Shown: piece by piece, positions 53,859-64,000 of the stretch
Layout: each line of letters opens with the position of its first letter
Position numbering within the stretch: the stretch's first letter is position 1
Assembly: GCA_949752735.1 (NCBI GenBank)
Contig: OX457036.1
Location: forward strand, 96,074,204-96,138,203
From: Lumbricus terrestris
Taxonomy: Eukaryota; Annelida; Clitellata; Crassiclitellata; Lumbricidae
DNA: 64,000 bases
Direction: 5' to 3'
Position numbers and translations under genes: made by a program
Notes under the pieces: generated by a model
The model's database searches: none
What the model was told of the DNA's origin: nothing
Seen by the model: the letters and a program-made list of their open reading frames with translations, nothing else

Positions 53859-54794
53859 CGGTCCAGGCTCACTATTCGATTGGATATGGGAGGCAGAGTA
53901 CTAGAGTAGAGTGATGAGCACTAGTCAAGGCGAGCTATAATGAAAGAAAGCACTAGGGTGGACCTGGGGTGACGGCACTAGAGGGTAGCGAACGGGCAAT
54001 TGTGCGAAGTTTGTCGGTGTCAACTACCCTGTGATGTTGCAGTTGAATTGTGGTGGTCAGAAATGACTGCCCATGTTACGTGGTGGTCATTAGTGACTAC
54101 TCTAATGTTACAGTTAAATTGTGGTGGTCATTAGTGGCGACCATGTGAGGTTATTGTTAAACTATTGCAGGTCGGTGGTGAGTGGTGACTATCACCTCAA
54201 AGATTAGTTTATTGGAGCCAATATCGGTTGATAATTGATATCTAAACCCCCAATTATTTCATCCGTCAAGAAGCAACTTGATACTTTTGATTTCATATGT
54301 CTGCCGTCCATTACTGCTTTACTCTGACCAACTGACAATTGCTTCTATTAGCGCTCCATACATTTAACTGTATACCTGTCTTTCAAAGTCCACTCTCTTA
54401 ATCATCTTGTGTTTGATGGTTTGTGTAGGCGTTGATTGCGTAGGACTAACCTCGTCTCGGCCGTGTAGATTTTAAGTCGTTGATTTCAGTTTATGTGTTT
54501 TAACTCATGAGCGACAGAGAAACTGGATTCACTGTAGACGATGACTTTTGTAGCCGTTTTAATTTCATCACTCGCTGGTTTGTTACTCTATGACCAATTG
54601 ACCTTGAACAAATCCTTAAAAATGATCAACTCCTCGTTTGATTGATCATTACCCTTGCTTATTGTTTTATCACTATAGGTAAAATAGCGCTATACATACA
54701 TGCCGGTACATACCTGCATGTAGGCCTATACAATTATACATGATACATGCATACCGGACTGGGACCTCCTTTGGACTACACATACTGACAACTC

Positions 54795-54862
54795 TTTTGA
54801 CTCGACGCAAAGCTGGTGTCCCACACTTGGCTTTCGAGTGTTGCTTTATAAGTCTGGAGATT
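54795..54862 (-). repeat. Dispersed hairpin tail block
   Basis: Minus strand: atcgtaatctccagactta, aagcaacactcgaaagccaa, gtgggacaccagctttgcg. Family of 22376-22460. Confidence 0.65.
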
Positions 54863-55667
54863 ACGATGACTATACGATGCCCAGCATACAAATCTTTTGC
54901 AAATATGTTTGCATTTATGTATTATAACCTAACAGGAAGACAGAATTCTGCACACAATGCTAACACCATCAGAACGAGTTTTTTTATGACTGCCTGGTTA
55001 TTGGTCTAACTGATTTTGATGGAGCTTCTGTTGATAATGTCTGCATGAGACAATGATGCTGTAATTATAATTACCACCATTTTTATTTCAAATGATTTTT
55101 TGGGAATATTGGTGTTTGACACGGAATTCTGCCGACAGTGGTTCGTTAAAGATATGTTAATTTAATTTCTTTAATTTAATGCAATACAAATTACGGTATT
55201 GTTTATTTGTTTACGACAACATTGATCAACTGACTGTTTTCTGAATATTTAATCGCAAAGTTTTAGATGTAAATAATTGTAAAATTTAGTTGTCTTTGTA
55301 AGTTGGTGATTATAATATAAATAATTTCCATTCGATATAATTAGCATATCTAAGATATTAGGCCTATTTCAGTGGAGAGTTGAGACAACTACGGTCGTGC
55401 CAATCCAGCGCCTAACGTGCAGAAAAAGAAGCCCTGCGCCAATCGCATCTGTATAAAAATAATCCGTTTAATTTCAGATTGACTGATACGACGCAGTATG
55501 TGATTATAATTATTATTGTTTGTATGAACGGATCATCACAAGTTATTACAGGAGCAGAACATAACTATATATTATATTACATGTAAAATAATAATTATGT
55601 GATGTAACTGTAGGCTACATTACAGCCATGTAGGCCCTGAGGCGCCGTCACTTCCTACTGTTTATTT

Positions 55668-55760
55668 TACCAATGCCATCTGCCGATTGGAAGGTTGAGT
55701 GGACCTGTTTGGGAGGGTAGGCCTATAGTGGGAAGCGATCCTGCATCTGTAAGCTGTGCC
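55668..55760 (+). repeat. Dispersed repeat shared with 47838-47905
   Basis: gccatctgccgattggaagg, ttgagtggacctgtttggga; see the minus-strand partner. Confidence 0.6.
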
Positions 55761-56786
55761 AGAATGTTGCCATCATCGTAAACCATCATTACTTACTTGC
55801 AATAATTGACTTTTGGAGAAAAATTCCGTTTCAACCATTGTTTCAACCAGCGACCTCATATGCGACCTTATATATTACGGTTTCAACGTAGGCCTATGCT
55901 ATGATTGCATGGCATGATGGCACACCGTTGATTGTGATGTAGGCTATACGGTAATTAAAGGTATATAAATAATATTAAAATTTTATTTGTTCAATTATCA
56001 CATTACTATAGTCTAGACAAAATTTGCGAAAATATCGTCAGTAATGAAAATTTGAAGGGAAGTAGGCCTATACGCCTCTAGGCCTAATGAGCCGTGTTGA
56101 ACAAATTTTTTATGCGACATTAACAGCCGTAGCCTACGTAGCAGGGTGAGAATTGTTGGGGAATTGGAAGAGTCCAACCTGGGACTAATGTCGAAATATT
56201 AGTCCCAGGTTCAACCCAAGAATCTTTTGTCCAACCCTAAGTCTTTCTTAATTAGTGGTCGCAGGCGAAAGTCTTCATTGCATTGGATCAGCTGGTGTGA
56301 TGCTAAAACCAACCTACTGAAGGCTGTGCCAGTCAACGAGTCCTACGTTCTACACCCCGTGCCCCCCACCTAATTAAAGTCATTCGGCATTAGGCCTATT
56401 ACACGTAACACATGCAACACCGCCGCCATGATTCCACGGTGCCGGCCAAGAACGATACAGAAAATGTTATATGATACTGGCGGAATCTACTGTTGCATCG
56501 GTTCGTGTTGCTTCGGATGACAGCGTTTAAATGGTGTCTCAAATGATTCGTAATTATTATTATCGACAAAACAATTGATGAATAGGCCTACTGCGTAGGC
56601 ATCATTATATGGTCATAAATTATAGCGTCGGTCGTAACATGCAACGTTTCAATGGTGTGTAAAAAGAGCGTGTAGGATATATTCTATTCTATTTTGGGAT
56701 TTATAATTATAATTTATTATGTTGATGTAGGTTTCTAGCTGCGCGACGAATCGTTTCGATCTTACCTTATACCGACCTTATCGACC

Positions 56787-56866
56787 TCAGCGCTCGTGAA
56801 TAAGCTGGTGCCCCGCGCTTGGCTTTCGAGTAGCGCTTTAGAAATTTCGGCTTTACGATTACCTTA
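56787..56866 (-). repeat. Dispersed hairpin tail block, best-kept copy
   Basis: Minus strand: gtaatcgtaaagccgaaattt, aagcgctactcgaaagccaa, gcgcggggcaccagctta, ttcacgagcgct. The first and last octamers pair as a stem with one bulge. Confidence 0.75.
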
Positions 56867-56989
56867 CACATCTTTAAATTCTTAGCGATTATAATTATTT
56901 TCTAAATAACCCGAAATTCACATTAGGAGATGAGCCAACTGCGATTCAATAATCACCATTAACAACAGTTACTATAAGGACGCTGGTTA

Positions 56990-57078
56990 CTATGAAGGCT
57001 GGTCGCTATGGAGGCTGGTTGCTATGGAGGCTGGTTGCTATGGAGGCTGGTTGCTATGGAGGCTGGTTGCTAAGGAGG
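56990..57078 (+). repeat. 16-bp minisatellite
   Basis: About five units of ggaggctggttgctat, the first and last slightly changed. Confidence 0.92.
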
Positions 57079-58077
57079 ATGAAGGTTGGATGCCCAGAAA
57101 GTGTCTTGTTAGGCAACCTGACGGACTTTCGAAGGCGAACAGGTCTAAGGCTGGTTCACAAGCTGATGGTGGATGTATAAATAAATCTATTTGTTCAAAT
57201 CCAAGGTTGATTTACACATGAGAACCATGCAACATTCATTGTAATAATTTCATCCAACTATAGTGACAGCTAGACCTCACTAAGCTCATTAGCCTAGGCC
57301 TACGCGTCAGCTGGTGAGCTGTGCGACTGTACTCAAGGCGATCATTCTTTCATCTCTGCTTTCAAAGTCAACAAGTTATATATAGAAGCATGGCTAACGA
57401 TGACAGTCGGCTTCACTTAAAAGCTTCGCTGAACTGAAGCCATCGGTCCAATTACTTCCTCGCCATCCGAATTATAGGCTACTGCTGCGCGCATAATACA
57501 ACACTATAGCCTAATATAGTACGTGTAGTCGATTTCTATCAGTAACCCACCTAGTCTATCTATAGTAGCATGTATCCATCTCAATGGTCTGCAAACTAGA
57601 CAAAAGATAGTCGCCGGTTCGCTTTTTATACACCCAGAATAACCGCGGTAGAAAATTATTCAAAAGTCGCGAATAGCCTTGATCATCCCACGCGTCACAC
57701 GTGACAAATGTATTCAAAATCTTTTAAGACGTCAACAACCTTTGTAGTTAGGCCTATATGATGTCGTTAAACTGTTGTTGAATAATAATAATAATAATCA
57801 TCACACGCGTTTTGTCATTGATGGAGAGCTGTAAATGTTGTGTCAAGGACTCTGGATACAACAATATAATTATAGGCCTATTATTACCACGCTGCGTAGA
57901 AACGGTAGGATATGGCATAGATAGAGACAAGAACAAGATTATGTCGCTACTGGACCGCAAAGCGGCTCAGCTCAAGTAGCCATGATTGACGTGCAAGAAT
58001 TGGCATATCCACAAAAATACATTATAGGCCTACAGTATTTTCTACTAGCTGGGGTATCCGGCGTTGCCCGGAAATTT
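57079..58077. other. No gene seen
   Basis: AT-rich intergenic DNA with AGGCCTA words and a short (AAT)n tract at 57780-57799. Confidence 0.5.
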
Positions 58078-58740
58078 TAGGATTCGGGCCGTTCCCCGCC
58101 AATCCCTCCGTCCTTCCCGCCATCCCTCCAACCCTTCTTCCATCCCTCCCACTCTCCCACCTCCCTCCCTCCCTTCCTCCCACGCTTCCTTCCACCCTTC
58201 CTCCCACCCTCCTTTCCACCCTTCCACACTCTTTTTCTCCCTCCGTCCCTTCCTCCCTCCCTACCTGCCTCCCTCCCTCCCTGACCCCCACCACACCCCA
58301 CCACACTCCGATCTCCACCGGCCAATCCCTCCCTCCATCCGTCCGTCTCTCAATCCCACCATCCATCCCACCATACATTCCACCCTCCCACCATCCCCTC
58401 CCTCCCACCTTCCATCCCACCCTCCCAACCACCCTTCATCTCACCCTCCCACCCTCCCGTCCTCCTTCCCTCCCTCCCTCCTTCGCTCCTTCCTTCCCTC
58501 CCTGACCCCACCACACTCCACCACACTCCGACCTCCACCCGTGAAATCCGGACTGGCAAAAGCGCTGGCCTTAAACACCTCTAAAATGATGTCAACCACT
58601 GCTTTTATATGTATGGGACCCCGAAAAGGGTGGTGTGATAAGCCTGTGAGGGAAACGGCCAATAGGGAAAATGAGGGGTTTTGCCCCACACCCTGGCCCC
58701 CATGGTGGCAGAGATTCGCCGACCCCCCCCCCCCCCCCCA
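58078..58740. repeat. Pyrimidine-rich minisatellite and poly-C
   Basis: Long strand-asymmetric tract of ccctccctcc, cctcccaccc and ccatccct words (58080-58545), containing two similar blocks that end cctgacccccaccacaccc and tgaccccaccacactccacc, then a C13 run near 58725. It opens a long Pro/Ser frame that is not a gene. Confidence 0.85.
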
Positions 58741-58935
58741 ATGACCAGTGTCGGGTCAACCCCGACCCCCTGCGAAGATTGGGGTCGATTGCTTCAGAAC
58801 TGTGGCCGTATATATCCGTGCAGAGCTAACAACGAAAAAACCCTTACTAAAATATATTTAAGATTACTGTAATATAATCATGTGGCATATAATCCTCTTT
58901 GGCAGAGGAAACAGGTACAGTAGGCAAGTACTGTG

Positions 58936-59392
<457 letters not shown>

Positions 59393-59739
59393 GCCGAGTG
59401 TGTGGCCTTGAGAGCTGCATCTGACCGCTCTGGCCTGCGTCGGTTGCTGCGGAGAATGTAGGACTATATAAGAATCAGAGGACGATCTCTGCCACAAAGT
59501 GGTTTCTATACCAGTTGAGAGAGAACAGAGAACAGAGAACGCACTGCGGCTGGTAGAGATAAACTCATTCAACTGTGACGGTAGGTTGGTCAAGACATAA
59601 TTTCTTTTTATATATCGATTTTACCTTTAATATACGATTATACGTATTCTTTTTGTATTAATTGCCTTGTATAGTTCGGTTTAATTAATTATTAATAGGA
59701 GTAGATAATAAGGTAGTAATTAATTAGCTTCATATTAGC

Positions 59740-60108
59740 CATAGGTGGAGACCTGGGCCGAGAATTGGGGGGGGGGGGGCGGAAAGACGCGAGATTTTCA
59801 GAAAAATTTCTGACGACCGGCGAAATCTCGGAATAAAAAGTTACTTTCGCCGCCCAAAAAAGTTGACGACCTTTTTTTTTAGTCATCCGGCCAAAATCTT
59901 GGGGGAATTTTCTATTTTCGCCGCCAAAAAAGTTGATGACTTTTTTTTAAGTCATCCGGCCAAAATCTTGAGGAAATTTTCTATTTTCGCCGCCAAAAAA
60001 GTCTTGACCCTCAAACATTGGGGGGGGGGACAAATGCATGGGCCGTCCCCTCAACACTTTCATTGGGGGGGGACCGTGCTCCCTGTCCCCCCTAGGTCTC
60101 CGCCCATG
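59740..60108. mobile_element. hAT-like MITE, GGCGGAGACCT family, copy 2
   Basis: Ends cataggtggagacctggg and (reversed) catgggcggagacctagg; perfect 8-bp duplication atattagc (59732-59739, 60109-60116). Opposite orientation to 13166-13527. Internal repeats tcatccggccaaaatcttg and ttttcgccgccaaaaaagt are duplicated in tandem (59880-60005). Confidence 0.93.
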
Positions 60109-60116
60109 ATATTAGC

Positions 60117-61640
60117 TGTTTCCAACTTAGTTATCTTCTATTGTCACACCTTAATTGCAGCTGTGTTAGAGGCGCTCCTCTCTTCGATCAGGTTTCTGCT
60201 GGAAAATAGTAGGCCTATTGTGTTAATGTTTCTGATAGGCCTACACGTCTGTCTTTGACCGGTGTCACCATATATAAAGTCTCGTTCCGATATGAAGTCT
60301 CCCCCACAGACTCTCCTCTGGCTGAAACTATGTACCGCATTGGAAGAACTTTAGGCCTCCTGATATAATATATAACCTACACACGGTGTCCCGATGAAAG
60401 TTTTACCCCAACAAAAAGTGTCATTATTCAGTCAAAACTTTTAGTATTTGCCTGAAATTTTAAAAACAAGTTAAACGACAGCAGAAGTCATGTTACCACC
60501 TAATCTTAGCGCCGTTTAGAAATGTTCGTGAGTTTGTCAACTTTATGAGCGTTTGAGATGCAGCGACAAAAATTTTTTTCCAACATACAAAAGCTGACAG
60601 GAAGTGAAGTTCAGCTTCAGCTGGTGTTAAAAGTGTCCCTTTGCTCACGGACACACAATCGCAGACGTAGCAGTATCATGGCTCTCCTGGTAGACACCCT
60701 GCTTTAGGCTATAGCCCGCAGCTGTGATCGCCCAACAGTCCAGACCTCGATCCGGAGTAAACTGGAGGAGCGCGTTTTTTCGTTTTCGTGCGTTTTTTCG
60801 TTTTCGTATTCATGATATCGCCGCCACACCTGCTAATCCCTCAAGTCGTAACCAGTCGCAAGGCAAGCGGCTACAGCTGGCGACTTTGCTCACTTAATTA
60901 TTTCTGCCCTTTGCTCCAACTCTCACTCCAAATTTCGATATATCGACGAAGACATTTGACACAAGCGTTGTGAGAACTGTCTGGGGCTGGGGAGTTGGAA
61001 ACAAGCACCCTTAGTCTTATTTCGAACCCCCCCGCTAAGTCTTCATTGCACCTCCCTGGGTCACTTCCCAGAAGTATCTACGGTAGGCAATGGAAAAGCA
61101 TCTCCGTGTTCTGGTCATCACAGTTAAACCACCAAGAACTGACCACATGACCACGTGACACTGACCTCTCCACCGATTTACTTAAGGAACAAATATTCAA
61201 CTCCACGCGGATCAAAATCTGACCCCCCCCCGTTTTCTTTCTGCAATTCTCATTCTGGACACCGGACACAAGCATCATTTGCTAACAAATTAAGGCACGA
61301 GTCAGAGTGCGATCAGCACATAAGCAATCAAGCGATGTTCAGATGAACAGCTGTGGTCTCCTATGTTATTATTAATACATATATACCAGAGAGCGTATAG
61401 ACAGAAAACAATTTCATGGAGTTCAATTTTTAGGGACTTTTTAGGGACTTGCCATTGGGCGTGGCGTATTTCTCTACAGTTTTAGTTTCTGATAACAGTA
61501 TGTAATCGGATAATCGCATTAATTTTGAGTTTTAAACTCGTTAGACAACCTGAATACGTGCACACGATCTGCCTAAATCATCACAACCACGTTGCAATCG
61601 TCACACTTATTAACTTATCGATTTGTTACTTTAATATAGG
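60117..61640. other. Intergenic DNA with a possible mariner relic
   Basis: At 60728-60760 the plus strand reads PNSPDLDPE, the PNSPDLNP catalytic-site block of mariner/Tc1 transposases, followed in another frame by RSKLEERVF. Nothing else of a transposase is recognisable. The remainder shows no gene. Confidence 0.4.
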
Positions 61641-62012
61641 GAGCGTTGGAGAGGCATAGGGAGAAGAAGAGGGACAGAGAGAGGGAGAAGAGGAGGAACA
61701 GAGAGAGAGAGAGAGAAAGAGAGAGAGGGGGAGAGGCATAAAGAGAGGGACAGACAGAGGGAGACAGAGAGATAGGGGAGAAGGAGATTGAGAGGAAGAG
61801 GGAGAAGAAGAAGGAGAGGGAGAAGAGAGGGAAAGGAGAGGGAGGGAGAGAGAGTGAGAATGAGAGGGAGACTGAGATGGAGAGAGAGAGAGAGAGGCAG
61901 AGGGAGAGAGAGAGAGGCAGAGGGAGAGAGTGATGGTGAGGGAGAGGGGAGGAAAAGGGAAGGCAGAGGAAGAGAGACAGAGAGAGGGAGAGCGAAAGGG
62001 ACAGGGAGAGTT
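61641..62012. repeat. Purine (GA/GGA) low-complexity tract
   Basis: gagagaga, gggagaaga and agaggga words for about 370 bases, strongly strand-asymmetric. Confidence 0.95.
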
Positions 62013-62549
62013 GAATCTAACTTATGGTCATGTGATAATAATAAACAATGTTAATTATTGCTTTTAGTAAGAGAGTTTTGTGCTAATTTGTGTAATTTAA
62101 TGTTCGATGTACATGTAATTCCTTCAAGCAATATTTGGTGCTGGTCTATTATAAATCTAAGTACTAAGTACTGTATACGGTCTAAGTACTAAGTAAGTAC
62201 TATTATAATGCCACTTGAAACCTCTTCAGTGTTTATAATAATTTACAGTTTAATCTCATCTCAGATTGAGTCGCCGAGGAACTTCAGTCGCATAATAAAA
62301 GATCACAGACTCGTTAGGGTCCTTCCATATAGGCTAAAACGGCAACCAAACAAAAATAAAATCAATTTAGACAGCCCTTCCTCGTTGCAACTCGTACATT
62401 TTGTGGATATTTCCCCCCCCCCCCATGGGTGCATACAAACAAGCTTCTCTACCTCCCCTTACAAAGTTTAGAATTAGCCAAAGTTATCTGCAAAATATTA
62501 AATTTTTGTTAAGCACATTTGCTCGCTGAAATTGTTAAAACCCATCGTA
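62013..62549. other. No gene seen
   Basis: AT-rich DNA with short gtactaagta repeats at 62160-62200 and a poly-C run at 62413. Confidence 0.5.
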
Positions 62550-63460
62550 ATTTATATCGCGCCCCTTCAAAGTACCTGCTCAGAGGCGCCTCCGGCCGAG
62601 ATCGAGCGATAAAAAACCGTCTTCAGCAGCGTGTTAAATTGAGAAGAGCTTGAGAAGTGTCGCAAAGTCAAGGGAAGTCCATTCCAGGTTGATGGACCAA
62701 CCACAGAGAACGAACGCCTCTGCATTGTTGCAGAGCGAGTGAAAGGAACCATTAAGTGACCATGGACAGCAGAGCGCAGTGTGCGGCGGCTTATGCAAGT
62801 GGAAAGAAGGAGGCAAAGCTCACACAGATACATGTGAGAGGGTGCCCATCCTGATAAGCATCGCCACAACAAAGATGCAATCCTAAATGAGATGCGCTGC
62901 GAGAAAGGAAGCCAGTGTAAGACCTCACGCATATATTGGGATACACGGTCGGTGGACCCTCTCCAACCTCTCAATCCGAACCATCCGAACCCGTGGAAGA
63001 CCAACAAAGATGGAGGCGCAGAAGTCATGGCGGTTCAGCACAAATGCATGGACAAGAGAAGCTGCAGCTTTAGAAGTCAGAGAGCGAGCAATGGCCCACA
63101 GCTGCCGCAGTTGGTAGTAGCAACCGCGGGCCTGCGGCAACCTGATCTATATGAGCCGCAAGGGTGAGTTCAGAGTCCAGGAGCACTCCAAGGTCAAGCA
63201 CCACCGAAGAAAAAGTCATAGATGGTAAATTGAGAAGAGAGAACGCTCAGGTCGAGCTTAGCCAGCTGTTGCCTAGTGCCCAACCAAATGAATTGGGTTT
63301 TTTTAGCGTTGAGGTGGAGTCGGTTTGAGAACATCCAATCTGTGAGGGTCCCCCATTGCTTGTTGCATGATGCGGGCGGTCTCAATGGCTTCGAGTGGAG
63401 GGCAGTGCAGATATGCCTGAATGTCATCTGCATACAGCTGCAGTGTAGCACGCCGTAAGC
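62550..63460 (-). mobile_element. CR1/L2-like LINE 3' half, decayed
   Basis: The minus strand from 63460 down reads FRHICTALHSKPLRPP, MFSNRLHLNAKKTQFIWLGT and RQQLAKLDLSVLSSQ (RT thumb), then AIARSLTSKAAASLVHAFVL (62925-63140), then VLHWLPFSQRISFRIASLL, LRSAVHGHLMVPFTRSATM, RRSFSVVGPSTWNGLPLTL (62567-62920). The tail ctcagaggcgcctccggcc faces cgcgccccttcaaag at 62557-62600. Several frameshifts; inactive. It is the best-kept LINE in the window. Confidence 0.85.
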
Positions 63461-63690
63461 AACGTTCCCTCTAAGCTGCGCGGGTGCGCGGCCGCGCACC
63501 TCATTTTTAAACCCCGCGCAGCAGTTTCAAATCTCCGCTCACAAATGTTGGTAGGAAGTGCATATAAACTAACGTTTTGTTAAATTTGTTTAACTTGACG
63601 TAAGTCATTGATTTATGATCTCCGATTTTCCCACCGAGTGGTCAATATCTGTGTGCGCGGACGACTACCAAGCTGCCATCTAGCCATTCG
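63461..63690. other. GC-rich palindromic fragment, unknown
   Basis: gcgcgggtgcgcggccgcgcacc near 63477-63500 is self-complementary; cgttccctctaagctgcgc just before resembles the end of a hAT-type element, but no partner end is present. Confidence 0.3.
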
Positions 63691-63694
63691 ACAG

Positions 63695-64000
63695 TCAATT
63701 ATCCCCGGACGAATACCCCCAACTAATGACTATAACCGCACCCCCTCCAGAGCTTTGCAATGACTGGACGCAGACTGGAAGCACGTAGCCTAGGCTCCCA
63801 CCTAGGTTGAATCTGAGGGACGATCTAGTCACGGCTTTGAAGAGAGTAATTAATGCCCAGTGCGAGTTGAGCGCACCACTCATTGGGTCACAAACAGGAA
63901 CATCTGCTAAGAGATAACTAATCACAAGGGATGCTCCAACCTCATATTTAACTGTGTCAGTCATTAACTTGGACGTCTTGGCGACTCCTGCTATGACCCG
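63695..64000 (-). CDS. Unrecognised open frame running off the right edge
   Basis: The minus strand is open from 64000 to a stop at 63695 (about 101 codons; internal Met at 63964). It contains KYEVGASLVISYLLADVPVC and SHWALITLFKAVTRSSLRF. A possible donor (aaccta/ggtggg) lies near 63803, so it could be a true exon of a gene to the right, a transposon frame or chance. No motif recognised. Confidence 0.25.
   Translation of the reverse strand, partial: RVIAGVAKTSKLMTDTVKYEVGASLVISYLLADVPVCDPMSGALNSHWALITLFKAVTRSSLRFNLGGSLGYVLPVCVQSLQSSGGGAVIVISWGYSSGDN

Larger units (their letters stand above)
53867..56786. other. Intergenic DNA without a recognised gene
   Basis: Short tandem gtggtggtca-ttagtgact words at 54048-54200; dispersed tail block at 54795-54862 (minus); copy of the 47838 repeat at 55668-55760. 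AGGCCTA words return from 54720 onward. Confidence 0.5.

Noticed and set aside
58064..58744. 226-codon Pro/Ser-rich frame
   Set aside because: Product of a pyrimidine minisatellite; no start context, motif or splice site.
61788..62054. Arg/Glu/Gly-rich frame
   Set aside because: Translation of a GA-rich low-complexity tract.

Overview
The window looks like a gene-poor, transposon-rich piece of an invertebrate animal genome. Genes are split by introns with GT/AG borders. There are no ribosome-binding sites or operons, and LINE, SINE, hAT-like, MULE-like and TA-flanked elements are everywhere, often nested. I cannot name the species. The mix of transposons, the GT31 glycosyltransferase expansion and the great excess of the palindromic word AGGCCTA suggest a marine deuterostome such as an echinoderm, which is inference only.

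Three gene families are supported. (1) About 2.3-9.0 kb, plus strand: a small single-pass membrane protein with a Cys-rich ectodomain and a cytoplasmic tail carrying four Tyr-x-Asn motifs of the GRB2-SH2 type; its tail exon has a decayed copy at 25.4-26.3 kb. (2) 17.7-21.5 kb and 32.5-34.9 kb, minus strand: two paralogous beta-1,3-galactosyltransferase-like (GT31) genes, each with two coding exons and apparently intact; the first carries a 12-copy 30-bp minisatellite coding for the stem. (3) 44.4-50.9 kb, plus strand: a seven-exon ABHD13-type alpha/beta hydrolase of 391 residues with Ser, Asp and His all present.

The adaptor tail exon and the GT31 gene lie in one segmental duplication: copy A about 8.6-22.0 kb, copy B about 25.4-35.3 kb. 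Each copy gives natural empty sites for elements inserted in the other, so insertion ends can be read to the base. Between the copies (22.0-24.5 kb) lie remains of two LINEs in opposite orientation.

The remainder is mobile DNA. The most interesting group is a set of foldback elements with GGT...ACC ends, 8-9 bp target duplications and arms built from short satellite repeats of different sequence (15.7-16.4, 39.3-40.0, 42.3-43.8 kb with a nested 42.6-43.1 kb, and a probable one at 43.9-44.3 kb). One still holds a fragment resembling the C-terminus of a MULE transposase. Others are hAT-like elements with 8-bp target duplications (13.2, 18.8, 27.0, 27.2, 33.1, 38.8, 46.1, 53.6 and 59.7 kb), including a three-level nest at 38.8-40.9 kb and an insertion into a tandemly repeated splice acceptor of ABHD13.

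From 51 to 64 kb I see no certain host gene: LINE tails, MITEs, microsatellites and one unrecognised reading frame running off the right edge. All motif counts and alignments were done by eye; family names rest on remembered motifs, not on searches.
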